The notes: a model not told the origin generated them from the sequence alone. Counted from the stretch's first letter, positions 27,449 to 35,943 are shown. The stretch: 64,000 nucleotides of DNA from Cryobacterium sp. (GCF_026786305.1 NZ_JAJAYI010000064.1:1-64000), one strand, 5' to 3'. Made by a program: numbers and translations.

Positions 27449-28231
27449 ATGGTCAACGTTTTGCATTTCACCGACGTCTCCGTTGTCCGGGGTGGCACCA
27501 CCATCCTCGACTCAGTGAATTGGAGCGTCGACGACGACCAACGGTGGGTGATTCTCGGTCCGAACGGTGCCGGCAAGACCACCCTGCTGCAGATCGCCGC
27601 CGCTTTCATGCACCCGTCGAGCGGTGAGGCCGAGGTGCTGGATGAGACGCTCGGTGGGACGGATGTCTTCGAGCTGCGGCCCCGGATCGGGTTCGCCTCG
27701 ACCGCTCTGGCGCGCAAGGTCCCCGGCCAGGAAAAGGTTCTCGACGTCGTCATGACGGCGGCATATTCGGTCACCGGCCGATGGAACGAGGAATACGAGT
27801 CCATTGACGAACGCCGTGCCCAGCGTGTTCTGCAGGAATGGAACCTCGACCAGCTCGCCGACCGCAAGTTCGGCACGCTGAGCGACGGCGAGCAGAAGCG
27901 CGTGCAGATCGCCCGCTCGGTCATGACCGACCCGGAGATTCTGCTTCTCGATGAACCTGCCGCAAGCCTCGACCTCGGCGCCCGGGAGTCCCTCCTGCAG
28001 CTGCTCAGCGGGTTCGCAAAGGAACCCAACTCGCCAGCCATCATCATGGTCACCCACCACGTTGAGGAGATTCCGCTCGGTTTCACCCACGTGCTGCTGT
28101 TGTCGGGCGGCAAGGTCGTCTCCGTCGGCCCGATCGGTGAGGCCCTGACTGCCCAGTCCCTCACGGACACTTTTGGCCTGACCGTCGAACTCACCGAGAC
28201 CGACGGCCGCTACTCGGCACGCTCGCTTTGA
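27449..28231 (+). CDS. ABC transporter ATP-binding protein
   Basis: Single ABC ATPase domain of 260 residues: Walker A LGPNGAGKTTLLQI (about 34-47), signature TLSDGEQKRVQIARS (SDG in place of SGG), Walker B LLLDEPAASLD and H-loop VTHHVEEIPLG. The E-x-IPxGFTH stretch resembles ModF/YlmA-type ATPases. No permease or binding protein gene is adjacent, so the transported substrate is unknown; it may act with a distant permease. It follows glgA and precedes rpmE2. Confidence 0.88.
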   Translation: MVNVLHFTDVSVVRGGTTILDSVNWSVDDDQRWVILGPNGAGKTTLLQIAAAFMHPSSGEAEVLDETLGGTDVFELRPRIGFASTALARKVPGQEKVLDVVMTAAYSVTGRWNEEYESIDERRAQRVLQEWNLDQLADRKFGTLSDGEQKRVQIARSVMTDPEILLLDEPAASLDLGARESLLQLLSGFAKEPNSPAIIMVTHHVEEIPLGFTHVLLLSGGKVVSVGPIGEALTAQSLTDTFGLTVELTETDGRYSARSL

Positions 28232-28312
28232 GAGGACGTTTGAACACGAGGGTTCGGGGACGAGGTCTCGAACACGAGCGCTCGCACTGCCGGGCTTTCT
28301 GCTAAAGTAAAG

Positions 28313-28334
28313 GCTGGTCATTTGGCCAACCAGC
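28313..28334 (+). promoter_or_regulatory. Hairpin in the rpmE2 leader
   Basis: GCTGGT (28313-28318) pairs with ACCAGC (28329-28334), with a TTGGCCAA palindrome overlapping the loop. It lies about 90 nt before rpmE2 and could be a leader structure; function unknown. Confidence 0.3.
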
Positions 28335-28425
28335 TTGTCGTCGTCTCAGGCGGCGGGGCCCAACAATCGAACAGCACTGTGACCAGTTACAAGTCTGTCC
28401 ACCAGAAGTGCAAAAGGAAATTTTC

Positions 28426-28677
28426 ATGAAGTCTGATATTCACCCCGAGTACGCTGCCGTCGTGTTCCGCGACCTCGCCTCCGGCGCGACCTTCCTGACT
28501 CGTTCGACGGTCTCCAGCAAGAAGACCATCGAGTGGGAAGACGGAACCACGTACCCGGTCATCGACGTGGAAATCTCCTCCGAGTCGCACCCGTTCTACA
28601 CGGGCAAGCAGCGCATCATGGACTCCGCCGGTCGGGTCGAGAAGTTCAACTCGCGTTACAAGGGCTTCGGCAAGTAG
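28426..28677 (+). CDS. rpmE2: 50S ribosomal protein L31 type B
   Basis: Ribosomal protein bL31 of the zinc-independent (C-minus) type. The 83-residue protein starts [20 protein letters not shown] and ends [14 protein letters not shown], and lacks the CxxC zinc ligands of the type A form. AAAAGGA precedes the ATG. In many bacteria this paralogue is repressed by Zur and induced in zinc starvation; no clear Zur box is visible upstream. A very strong terminator hairpin follows. Confidence 0.97.
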   Translation: MKSDIHPEYAAVVFRDLASGATFLTRSTVSSKKTIEWEDGTTYPVIDVEISSESHPFYTGKQRIMDSAGRVEKFNSRYKGFGK

Positions 28678-28692
28678 CACCCGGTTTTCAGA

Positions 28693-28732
28693 ACAGGGAA
28701 AGCGACCATCTTCGGCTGGTCGCTTTCCCTGT
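28693..28732 (+). terminator. Terminator of rpmE2
   Basis: Perfect 16-bp stem starting ACAGGGAAAGCG with an 8-nt loop (28709-28716), 15 nt after the rpmE2 stop. The stem is unusually long. Confidence 0.9.
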
Positions 28733-28737
28733 GTCGG

Positions 28738-28787
28738 CTTCACGGGGCTTCACGGGGCTTCACGGGGCAGGGCTGGGCAGGGCTGGG
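28738..28787. repeat. Two abutting 10-bp tandem repeats after the rpmE2 terminator
   Basis: CTTCACGGGG three times (28738-28767), immediately followed by CAGGGCTGGG twice (28768-28787). They fill the gap between rpmE2 and the convergent exonuclease gene. Confidence 0.9.
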
Positions 28788-28816
28788 CAGCTTGCACCCC
28801 CGCAGCGTTATCGCGG

Positions 28817-29503
28817 TCAGCGCTGGGGCCAGGCGGTGTCAGCCTGAAATTCGGGATCGCGGCCGCGCCGCATATATTCCTGAAAGCTTTCGGCCTGCTG
28901 GCGATACCAGGTGACCTGCAGCGCATGCATCTCGTCGAGAGTGGTCGGCAGGGCGCCTTCGTGCGCGCGGTGAATCGCCTGCGCGACACGACCGGCCGCA
29001 ATCGCGTCGGCTCCGGCATCATGGGCATCCTCGAGAGTGACCCCATAGAACGCGCTCGTGACCTCGAGGGTGCGCTTTCCCTTGCGATACTTGTCCACGG
29101 CCTTGTCGATGACGAGGGGATCGACGACCGGACTGGGGGAGACCAACGGGGCAACGCCGTAGCGCGCAGCTTCACGGTCGAGCAGGGTGAGGTCATATGG
29201 AGCGTTGTAGGCCACGATGGGCAGACCGTCGCTCAGATAACCACGCAGGGCCGCAACGATCTCGGCCACAGCCTCAGCCGCGACACGGCCGTGCTCTACG
29301 GCATGCCGTGTCGTAATGCCGTGCACGTTGGTAGCCCCGGCCGGAATGTCGACGCCCGGATCGACGAGCCAATCAATGCGCTCCACGGCCGTACCGCTCG
29401 CGTCGAGAACGGCGACGGTGGCCGACACGATGCGGCAGGTTTCCACGTCGATGCCGGTGGTTTCAAGGTCGAATACGGCGAGGTGATCGCTCCAGGTGCT
29501 CAT
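28817..29503 (-). CDS. 3'-5' exonuclease (DEDDh, DnaQ-like)
   Basis: DnaQ/epsilon-type exonuclease of 228 residues. Catalytic motifs are FDLETTGIDV (Asp, Glu; about 11-20), YNAPYDLTLLDRE (Asp, about 98-110) and the Exo III motif DAHDAGADAIA (His, Asp; about 158-168). The C-terminal 50 residues (ALQVTWYRQQAESFQEYMRR) occur in actinobacterial homologues. It may act in repair or RNA turnover rather than as the replicase proofreading subunit. ATG at 29503 has a TAGGGT box 6 nt upstream. Confidence 0.9.
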   Translation of the reverse strand: MSTWSDHLAVFDLETTGIDVETCRIVSATVAVLDASGTAVERIDWLVDPGVDIPAGATNVHGITTRHAVEHGRVAAEAVAEIVAALRGYLSDGLPIVAYNAPYDLTLLDREAARYGVAPLVSPSPVVDPLVIDKAVDKYRKGKRTLEVTSAFYGVTLEDAHDAGADAIAAGRVAQAIHRAHEGALPTTLDEMHALQVTWYRQQAESFQEYMRRGRDPEFQADTAWPQR

Positions 29504-29509
29504 GATCCC

Positions 29510-29515
29510 ACCCTA
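29510..29515 (-). promoter_or_regulatory. -10 box (TAGGGT), leaderless start of the exonuclease gene
   Basis: TAGGGT-N6-ATG on the minus strand. Confidence 0.5.
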
Positions 29516-29592
29516 GGGCCGACCACCGACAGGCAGCTGCTGCACTCGCCCGGCAGCTGCTGGGATGGTGGCAGCATCAATCCCTGATGGGA

Positions 29593-30306
29593 TCAGAGCG
29601 TGATGCGCCGGTTGATGACGTTTTCGGCGCTCTCGCGCATGGTGTAGTTGTTCGCCCGGGCATCCGCTCGCAGTCGCTTGAAGGCTTCGTCCATGTCCAC
29701 CGTGCTGATCTGGGCAATGACCCCCTTAGCCTGTTCAATCAGAATGCGACTGTTCAGCGCCCGCTGCAGCTGTTCGTTGACGACGGCGTCTTCGCGCACG
29801 GTGCGTTCCTGCAGGATACTGATTGTGGCGACATCGGCCATGGCTTGGCCGATCGCAGCGTCTTCGGGGGTGACATCGCCGGGCTCGGTGCGAAACAGAT
29901 TGAGCGCCCCGATCGTCCGATGGTGCACCCGCATCGGGATGGCGTGGACCGAACGAAAACCCTGCGACAGCGCGGCTGCCACGAAAACCGGGTAGGTGTC
30001 AGCGAAAGCGGCTATGTCGCCGAGGGTGACGACTTTGCCGGTGAGGTAGCAGTCCACGCACGGACCGGTGCCGGCCTGCTGCTGTAAAACCTCCACGAGG
30101 TAGCTTTCTTCGCTCGTCGAAGCGACGACCTGGAGTTCCCCGGTCGGGTCGGCCAGCAGGAGGCCGGCCGCAGTGGCGTCGAGCAACTCAACGCATGCCT
30201 CAACGAGAGTGTGCAGCACGTCGAGAACGTCATATTCGCCCACCAGAGTGTCCGTCAACTTCACGAAGGCGGCGCTCACCATTGAGGCGCGAGTCTGAGT
30301 GACCAT
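29593..30306 (-). CDS. GAF and ANTAR domain protein
   Basis: Signal-responsive putative RNA-binding antiterminator. The 237-residue protein has an N-terminal GAF domain (about 25-155, with TGPCVDCYLTG and VHAIPMRVHHRTIGALNLF) and a C-terminal ANTAR domain (about 170-232: LNSRILIEQAKGVIAQ, MDEAFKRLRADARAN, ESAENVINRRI). ANTAR proteins bind paired RNA hairpins and prevent termination; the target here is unknown. A second gene of the same architecture lies 28 nt upstream. It has its own TAGAAT box 6 nt before the ATG, so it may also be transcribed independently. Confidence 0.92.
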   Translation of the reverse strand: MVTQTRASMVSAAFVKLTDTLVGEYDVLDVLHTLVEACVELLDATAAGLLLADPTGELQVVASTSEESYLVEVLQQQAGTGPCVDCYLTGKVVTLGDIAAFADTYPVFVAAALSQGFRSVHAIPMRVHHRTIGALNLFRTEPGDVTPEDAAIGQAMADVATISILQERTVREDAVVNEQLQRALNSRILIEQAKGVIAQISTVDMDEAFKRLRADARANNYTMRESAENVINRRITL

Positions 30307-30312
30307 GACTGA

Positions 30313-30318
30313 ATTCTA
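30313..30318 (-). promoter_or_regulatory. -10 box (TAGAAT), leaderless start of the first GAF-ANTAR gene
   Basis: TAGAAT-N6-ATG on the minus strand, within the 28-nt gap between the two GAF-ANTAR genes. Confidence 0.6.
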
Positions 30319-30334
30319 GAACGATTTCTGTAAT

Positions 30335-31027
30335 TTAGTCAGAGTCTGGCGTGAATAGCAGACGTCGTGCGACGACGTCCCCGGCGACGGACCGAACGGT
30401 TCGACCATGCGAATATGCGTGCGCGCGAAGCAACAGGAGGGCATCCGTCGGTGTGACGTTCATCTGCACCAGCACCATGCCAGTGGCCTGGTGAATTTCT
30501 CGCCGCGACAGCGGAGAGGCTGCCGACACCGCCGACGCCGCCGACCCGGTGACGGCTGATTCCTGCACCCGGAGCAGTCGATCGAGCAGGTTCCACGCGG
30601 TCTGGTTGGCCAGCACCAGGGCCTTCGCCCGGTCTGTGCGATCGAGCGCCCCCGGGGTCGTGCTGTAGAGCTCAACGATACCGACATTGATTGCGCCGAG
30701 CGTGAGGGGAAAAACGTAGAGCGCTGCGACGTCGGTGTCCATCAGCGCCGTGTGAAAGATCGGCCAGAGAGAATGCTCCACCTCGCGTACCCGCGGTTCG
30801 AGGACGGGAAGGCGAGTGCGGGCCGCTTCCCAACGCGGACCCTCGCCGAGATCGAACTGCAGCTCATCGAGACGGGCGGCGAGGCCATCGGTGGCACAGA
30901 CGACCGTCTCGGGAACCGCCCCACCAAACACGGACACCGCGGCACCGTTCACCGGTAACTCGACGAGAAAACGGGCGCACAAGCGCGTGTCTTCGACTCC
31001 ACCGTCTGTGCTGGACCATTCCGCCAC
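30335..31027 (-). CDS. GAF and ANTAR domain protein (second copy)
   Basis: A 230-residue protein of the same layout as its neighbour but clearly diverged. The GAF-like part (about 20-150) contains FDLGEGPRWEAARTRLPVL and ALYVFPLTLGAINVGIVELY; the ANTAR domain (about 170-225) has SRREIHQATGMVLVQMNV, TDALLLLRAHAYSHGRTV and AGDVVARRLLF. An Ala/Ser-rich linker joins them. GTG 31027 is preceded by GGAGG about 10 nt upstream. Tandem GAF-ANTAR genes suggest paralogous sensors; a hairpin (31099-31131) lies just upstream on the same strand. Confidence 0.88.
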   Translation of the reverse strand: MAEWSSTDGGVEDTRLCARFLVELPVNGAAVSVFGGAVPETVVCATDGLAARLDELQFDLGEGPRWEAARTRLPVLEPRVREVEHSLWPIFHTALMDTDVAALYVFPLTLGAINVGIVELYSTTPGALDRTDRAKALVLANQTAWNLLDRLLRVQESAVTGSAASAVSAASPLSRREIHQATGMVLVQMNVTPTDALLLLRAHAYSHGRTVRSVAGDVVARRLLFTPDSD

Positions 31028-31098
31028 GATCGGCCGGCCTCCAGACCCTGGGCGATTGCTTGCCTAGCCCCAGAATACGTGGTGAGAGCGTCGCGACA

Positions 31099-31131
31099 AA
31101 GAAATTGTCGGTGTCTAACGCGACAATTCTT
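31099..31131 (-). terminator. Hairpin downstream of treS
   Basis: AAGAAATTGTCG (31099-31110) faces CGACAATTCTT (31121-31131), an 11-bp stem with one bulged A. It follows the minus-strand treS stop and precedes the GAF-ANTAR gene, so it may end the treS transcript or regulate read-through. Confidence 0.55.
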
Positions 31132-31173
31132 CACGGTCCGCCGGCAACCAGCCCGTCTGTGTTCGATCCGCAG

Positions 31174-32871
31174 TTATCCGCAGTGCAACCAGTAGAAACT
31201 CTGCGCGCCGAGCGTGAGGGTGAGCGAGCCTTCCTCGTTGAAACTGGGAAAAACTGCACCGCCGAACAGGTCGTACAGCCGGGTTCCGGCCATGTCGACA
31301 TCGTCGATCGTGAACGCGACCGGGTTGTGCGAAAAGCTGAATACGCACATCACGGTTTCTGGTTGGTCACCGAATATAGAACCGGAGCCGGCATGACTGC
31401 GGGTGAACACGAGTACCGATTCGTGGTTGGTCTTGAGTACGCGGATCGTGCCGAGCCCAAAGGTTGGATGCGCCTTGCGCACGTGGATCACATTGCGAAT
31501 CCAGTGCAGGAGCGAACCGGACTGGGCCAGTTGGGATTCCACGTTGGTCTGCGTAAAATTGTAGACGAGGGACTGCACGATTGGCAGGAAGAGCTTGCCG
31601 GGGTCGGCATCGGAGAAGCCGGCATTGCGATCGGGAGTCCACTGCATCGGTGTGCGTGAACTGTCCCGGTCGGGAAGCCAGATATTGTCGCCCATGCCGA
31701 TCTCATCGCCATAGTAGAGAAACGGGCTGCCGGGAAGGGCAAAGAGCAGGGCGTGGGCGAGCTCCAGCTCGGCTCGGGAATTGTCGAGCAACGGCGCCAG
31801 CCGTCTGCGAATGCCGATATTTGCGCGCATCCGTGGGTCGTAGGCGTACCAGCCATACATGGCCTGGCGGTATTCCTCGCTGACCATTTCGAGGGTGAGC
31901 TCGTCGTGGTTGCGCAGAAAGACGCCCCAACCGGCCCCTTCTGGAATGTCGGTCGTTTCAGAGAGTACCCGCACCAATTCATTGGCCTGCTGTGAGCGCA
32001 GGGAATAGAAGATGCGCGGCATGACCGGAAAATCGAACGCCATGTGGCATTCCGGTTCGTCTTCTGTGCCGAAGAAGGCGGCGACTTCGCGCGGCCATTG
32101 GTTCGCTTCGGCGATCATGACCCGTCCGGGGTAGTCCCGGTCGACCATGGCACGCAACCGTTTGACGAACTCGTGGGTCGGCGGCTCGCCCTCGCCGTTG
32201 CCCTCCTCGGACTCGAACAGGTAGGGGATCGCATCCAGCCGAAAGCCATCGACGCCGAGGTCGAGCCAGAAGCGCACGACATCGAAGATGGCCTCCTGTA
32301 CGGCCGGGTTCTCGAAATTGAGGTCGGGCTGGTGCGAGAAGAACCGGTGAAAGAAGAATTGCCGACGCACCGGGTCGAAGGCCCAGTTCGATTCTTCGGT
32401 GTCGGTAAAGATGATGCGAATGTTGGGGTAGCGCTCGTCGGTGTCACTCCAGACGTAGAAATCTCCGTAAGGTCCGTCGGGGTCTTCGCGGGACTGCTGG
32501 AACCACTCATGCTGGTCCGAGGTGTGATTGAGCGGAAAGTCGATCACGATGCGCATATTGCGTTCGTGCGCCTTGGTTACGAGGTCCTTGAATTCCTCGA
32601 GGGTGCCGAATTCCGGCAGAATCGTGCGGTAGTCCGAGACGTCATAGCCGCCATCTTTCAGCGGAGTGTTGAAAAACGGCGGAATCCACAGGGCGTCGAT
32701 GCCGAGCCACTGCAGGTAGTCGAGCTTGGAAACCAGGCCCGACAGGTCGCCCGACCCGTCGGCATTGCTGTCAACAAAGGACCGGATCATTACCTCGTAA
32801 AAGACGGCACGGCGATACCACCGCGGATCGAGGGCCAAACCGGGCAGCTGAATGGGTGCGGTAAAGCTCAC
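31174..32871 (-). CDS. treS: Trehalose synthase (maltose alpha-D-glucosyltransferase)
   Basis: GH13 enzyme that interconverts maltose and trehalose. The 565-residue protein has an N-terminal catalytic barrel: DFPLNHTSDQHEWFQQSR, DGFRLDAIPYLFE with the nucleophile Asp, MIAEANQWP with the acid/base Glu, and LRNHDELTLEM. The TreS-specific loop GPYGDFYVWSDTDERYPN is present, and the C-terminal beta domain ends SFYWLHCG. It lacks a fused maltokinase. GTG start with GGAAGGAAAG upstream. With glgA and glgC nearby it belongs to storage-sugar metabolism. Confidence 0.95.
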   Translation of the reverse strand: MSFTAPIQLPGLALDPRWYRRAVFYEVMIRSFVDSNADGSGDLSGLVSKLDYLQWLGIDALWIPPFFNTPLKDGGYDVSDYRTILPEFGTLEEFKDLVTKAHERNMRIVIDFPLNHTSDQHEWFQQSREDPDGPYGDFYVWSDTDERYPNIRIIFTDTEESNWAFDPVRRQFFFHRFFSHQPDLNFENPAVQEAIFDVVRFWLDLGVDGFRLDAIPYLFESEEGNGEGEPPTHEFVKRLRAMVDRDYPGRVMIAEANQWPREVAAFFGTEDEPECHMAFDFPVMPRIFYSLRSQQANELVRVLSETTDIPEGAGWGVFLRNHDELTLEMVSEEYRQAMYGWYAYDPRMRANIGIRRRLAPLLDNSRAELELAHALLFALPGSPFLYYGDEIGMGDNIWLPDRDSSRTPMQWTPDRNAGFSDADPGKLFLPIVQSLVYNFTQTNVESQLAQSGSLLHWIRNVIHVRKAHPTFGLGTIRVLKTNHESVLVFTRSHAGSGSIFGDQPETVMCVFSFSHNPVAFTIDDVDMAGTRLYDLFGGAVFPSFNEEGSLTLTLGAQSFYWLHCG

Positions 32872-32974
32872 GGCTTTCCTTCCGTCCCCGCGAAGGGCTT
32901 TTTCGATGCATATGGTGGGTAGAGTCTAGATCGACCACCCGGGTCCACGTCCAGCCTTGTGTGAGTCTCGCGCC

Positions 32975-32980
32975 TAAACT
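32975..32980 (+). promoter_or_regulatory. -10 box (TAAACT), leaderless start of the hydrolase gene
   Basis: TAAACT-N7-ATG; the box lies between the divergent treS and hydrolase genes. Confidence 0.5.
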
Positions 32981-32987
32981 AGGGCCG

Positions 32988-33923
32988 ATGATCGTTTCTT
33001 CTCCCTACGACAAGCTTATGGAGCGCCTGCCGGTGCGTGAGCTCACCGCATCCGTTCCAGGCCTCGACCGAGCGTGCAGTGACACTCGGTACTGGGAGTA
33101 TGGCGTCCCCACCGCGGCCACCATTCTCGTGCTCGTTCACGGCTTTCGCGGCGACCACCACGGTCTGCAACTGATCGTGGCCGAGCTGCTCTGTGGCGAC
33201 TCGAATCCGCCCGACCTATACATCGTGGCACCCGACCTTCCCGGTTTCGGCGAGTCGGCCCCGCTCCCCGACGGCGAGCATTCCCTGACCGGATACGCCT
33301 GTTGGCTCCGGGAGTTTCTCCGAGTGCTCGCCCCGGCCGGGCGCCTGGTCGTGCTGGGCCATTCTTTCGGTTCGATCGTGGTCGCTGCGGCCGTGGCCGA
33401 AGGCCTGACGGCCGACGATGTCATCCTGATCAATCCGATCGCCGCGCCGGCCCTGTCCGGGCCGCGTGGTGTGCTGACCCGACTGGCGGTGTTTTACTAT
33501 TGGGTCGCTGCGACCCTGCCGGAGCGCTGGGGCTACGCACTGTTGCAGAACCGTGCCATCGTGCGCATGATGAGCGTGAGCATGGCCAAGACGCGGGAGA
33601 GTGCCCTGCGGCGCTGGATTCACAATCAGCACGACCGCTACTTCAGTGCCTTCGCCAACCGTCAGGTCGTGATGGCCGCGTTCACCGCCTCGGTCAGCCA
33701 TGACGTGAGCGAGTTCGCCGCGCGCATCCGGCAGCCAACACTTCTGATCGCGGCCGACAAAGACGACATCACGCCGCTGTCCGCCCAGTATCGGTTGCAG
33801 ACGCTGTTTCCGAACGCGACGTTGCGGGTCATCGAGAACGTCGGCCACCTCATCCACTACGAAAAGCCGAAACCGGCCGCCGTGTTCATTCGGGAATTTC
33901 TTGCCGAGGAGCGACCGCTATGA
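32988..33923 (+). CDS. Alpha/beta hydrolase
   Basis: A 311-residue alpha/beta-hydrolase-fold protein. The oxyanion region is LVLVHGFRGDHHGLQ (about 49-63), the nucleophile elbow is VLGHSFGSIVVAA (Ser about residue 128), the acid is likely Asp in IAADKDDITPLS and the catalytic His lies in ENVGHLIHYEKP. Substrate unknown. It overlaps the next gene, a glycosyltransferase, by 4 nt (ATGA), so the two probably work together on a sugar-containing or acylated product; that is inference. Confidence 0.88.
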   Translation: MIVSSPYDKLMERLPVRELTASVPGLDRACSDTRYWEYGVPTAATILVLVHGFRGDHHGLQLIVAELLCGDSNPPDLYIVAPDLPGFGESAPLPDGEHSLTGYACWLREFLRVLAPAGRLVVLGHSFGSIVVAAAVAEGLTADDVILINPIAAPALSGPRGVLTRLAVFYYWVAATLPERWGYALLQNRAIVRMMSVSMAKTRESALRRWIHNQHDRYFSAFANRQVVMAAFTASVSHDVSEFAARIRQPTLLIAADKDDITPLSAQYRLQTLFPNATLRVIENVGHLIHYEKPKPAAVFIREFLAEERPL

Positions 33924-34990
33924 GAATTGTCATCGACTGCCGCTATGTGCGCCTCGATCAGCACGACGGCATCAGCCGTTACACGGCGGGGTTGGTCACC
34001 GAACTGGGCCGCCTGCATCCGCTCACCATGCTGATCAGCGACCATCGTCAGCTCGCGATGTTGCCGGCCCTGCCCTGGCAGCTCGTGCGGGCCCCGACCA
34101 GCCTGCTCGAACCGCTGGTCGCCCTGTCGGTCAACCGGCTGAAGCCCGACGTGGTGTTCAGCCCGATGCAGACGATGGGCTCCTGGGGCCGCAAATACCG
34201 GTTATACCTGACCGTGCACGACCTTATCTACTACCGCAACCGCACACCGCCACGTGATCTCTCCCTGTTTATCCGGCTGGTCTGGCGCGCCTACCACCTG
34301 TCGTGGTGGCCACAGCGGATGCTGCTGAACGGCGCCGACGGCATCGTGACGGTATCCGAGACCACACGTTCGCTGATCGCTGATCACCATCTCACCCGGC
34401 GCCCGGTCACCGTGGTGCCGAACGCCGCCGATACCGTTCCGGGCAGACCCAGCCACCGGAGCATTCCGGAAACCACACGGTTGATCTACATGGGTTCCTT
34501 CATGCCGTACAAGAACCTCGACACGCTCGTGCTGGCCCTGGCCGATCTGCCGGAATACGAGCTGCACCTGCTCAGCCGGGTGTCGGCGACCGAACGGGCC
34601 CGGTTGGCCCGTCTGGCACCGCAGGCCCGGCTCGTCTTTCACGACGGGGTGACCGATGAGGAGTACCATCGCGTGTTGCGCACGGCGACCGCGCTCGTGA
34701 CCGCCTCACTCGATGAGGGCTTCGGAATTCCCCTGGTCGAGGCGATGAGCATCGGCATCCCCGTCGTGGTCAGCGATATTCCGATCTTTCGTGAAATCGG
34801 CGGAGACGCGGCGCTGTACTTCGACCCGCACAGCGCTGCTGCCATTGTTTCGACCGTTCGACGCCTTGCGTACCAGGGGGAGTGGGAAGCCCGGTCCGCC
34901 CAGTCGATCGATCAGGCCGCCCGATTCACCTGGGCGGCGTCGGCCCGCACGCTGCTCGGAGTGTTGGAGGGAACCGAGCGCACCGTGTAG
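33920..34990 (+). CDS. GT4-type glycosyltransferase
   Basis: A 356-residue glycosyltransferase with MRIVIDCRYVRLDQHDGISRY at the N-terminus, VVFSPMQTMGSWGRKYRLYL, the hinge VTVVPNAADTVPG, YMGSFMPYKNLDTLV and the GT4 nucleotide-sugar site ASLDEGFGIPLVEAMSIGIPV. It resembles cell-envelope mannosyl/glucosyltransferases. It is translationally coupled to the alpha/beta hydrolase. Acceptor and donor are unknown. A palindrome-rich gap follows. Confidence 0.88.
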   Translation: MRIVIDCRYVRLDQHDGISRYTAGLVTELGRLHPLTMLISDHRQLAMLPALPWQLVRAPTSLLEPLVALSVNRLKPDVVFSPMQTMGSWGRKYRLYLTVHDLIYYRNRTPPRDLSLFIRLVWRAYHLSWWPQRMLLNGADGIVTVSETTRSLIADHHLTRRPVTVVPNAADTVPGRPSHRSIPETTRLIYMGSFMPYKNLDTLVLALADLPEYELHLLSRVSATERARLARLAPQARLVFHDGVTDEEYHRVLRTATALVTASLDEGFGIPLVEAMSIGIPVVVSDIPIFREIGGDAALYFDPHSAAAIVSTVRRLAYQGEWEARSAQSIDQAARFTWAASARTLLGVLEGTERTV

Positions 34991-35075
34991 CCCGGTGCGC
35001 GCCGTCGATCCCGTCCAAGCGCCCTGGATTGAAGGCCTCGACGGCCCTCCTGGAGAGCATTTCACGGCGCGTGGG

Positions 35076-35184
35076 AGTTGCGCCACTGCGCGGGAGGCGC
35101 AACTCGGGCGCAGCGGCGCAGGTCCCGCGCGACGCGTGGCGTGCGATCTGTGGCCGGGCCACAACTCCCGCGCAGCGGCGCAAC
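35076..35184. repeat. Nested inverted repeats in the 34991-35289 gap
   Basis: AGTTGCGCC (35076-35084) pairs perfectly with GGCGCAACT (35096-35104). A longer pair joins 35077-35095 with 35166-35184 (18 of 19 positions complementary). The same GCGC-rich core recurs several times. The gap separates the convergent glycosyltransferase and histidine phosphatase genes and has no plausible gene; the block may be a terminator cluster or a REP-like element. Confidence 0.6.
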
Positions 35185-35289
35185 CCCCGCGCCGCGGCGC
35201 GAGGCCTCGCGGCAGTCCGACCGAACGCTCGCTCTATCGCGATTGATTCGTGCCGGATAGAAGGATTGGTGGAGATCAGACGGCGGGCC

Positions 35290-35943
35290 TCACCGCACGG
35301 GCGACGCGGCGGTATCGCCGCGATCGTCCGGCGTGCGCGGCGTCGCGTCGAAGTGGGTCAGCAGCAGTTGATCATTCTCCCACCGAAAATCGTGCACGGA
35401 TCCGTTGGCAATGGATTCGCCGTGTCGTGGCCGCTCGCCCGCGGTCGCGTGGCGAAGAAGCGTACCAATGATGCCGCCATGACTGAGCACCAATACGCAC
35501 TGGCCGGCTCGCCCAATCGCCAGGCTCGACAGGGCGGCCAGAACCCGATCGACGACATCACGCCGGGTTTCCAACCCCGGAACAGCCATGCCGTCCGGAA
35601 ATCGGTGTTGCCGCTCGGCGAAGGTGAGTCCTTCGATGGCGCCATGGTGGCGTTCGGTGAGTGCCGGAACAATCTGCGGGTCGTTCAGACCGAGTTCTGC
35701 CGCGATGATGCGGGCTGACTCCGCCGCGCGCGCCAGCGGACTGGACACAATGGCATCCCAGCGTCTGCTCTGCAGTCGCTTCGCAGCGGCGGCAGCCTCC
35801 GCTCTCCCGGTCGCGTTCAGCGGAATATCCGTACTGCCCTGAATCCGTTGGTAGAGGTTCCAGTCGGTCTGACCGTGACGCACGATGCAAAACGTCGTCG
35901 TGGCTGATTCATCCTCGACATCCCTGTGTGCGTCGGCGAACAC
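35290..35943 (-). CDS. Histidine phosphatase family protein
   Basis: Phosphoglycerate-mutase-like phosphatase of 217 residues. FCIVRHGQTDWNLYQR (about 18-33) carries the phosphorylated His; further features are GSTDIPLNATGRAEA, SSPLARAAESARI and the second His in VLVLSHGGIIG. Substrate unknown; broad-specificity sugar phosphatases have this form. The GTG start lies 7 nt after the sirtuin stop, so the two form a minus-strand pair. Confidence 0.9.
   Translation of the reverse strand: MFADAHRDVEDESATTTFCIVRHGQTDWNLYQRIQGSTDIPLNATGRAEAAAAAKRLQSRRWDAIVSSPLARAAESARIIAAELGLNDPQIVPALTERHHGAIEGLTFAERQHRFPDGMAVPGLETRRDVVDRVLAALSSLAIGRAGQCVLVLSHGGIIGTLLRHATAGERPRHGESIANGSVHDFRWENDQLLLTHFDATPRTPDDRGDTAASPVR

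Noticed and set aside
28232..28425. Zur box controlling rpmE2
   Set aside because: Type B L31 genes are often Zur-repressed, but no palindromic AT-rich Zur-like site was found in the leader.
31105..31127. TTGTCGGTG-N8-GACAAT resembles the PafBC (RecA-NDp) promoter motif on the plus strand
   Set aside because: No plus-strand gene follows, the -10 part is imperfect, and the match is formed by the arms of the treS-downstream hairpin. One or two such 8-base matches are expected by chance in 128 kb of both strands.
34882..35718. 278-codon plus-strand frame over the 34991-35289 gap and the histidine phosphatase
   Set aside because: It starts within the glycosyltransferase, crosses the palindromes and is antisense to a gene with RHGQT and SHGG motifs; composition is repeat-driven.
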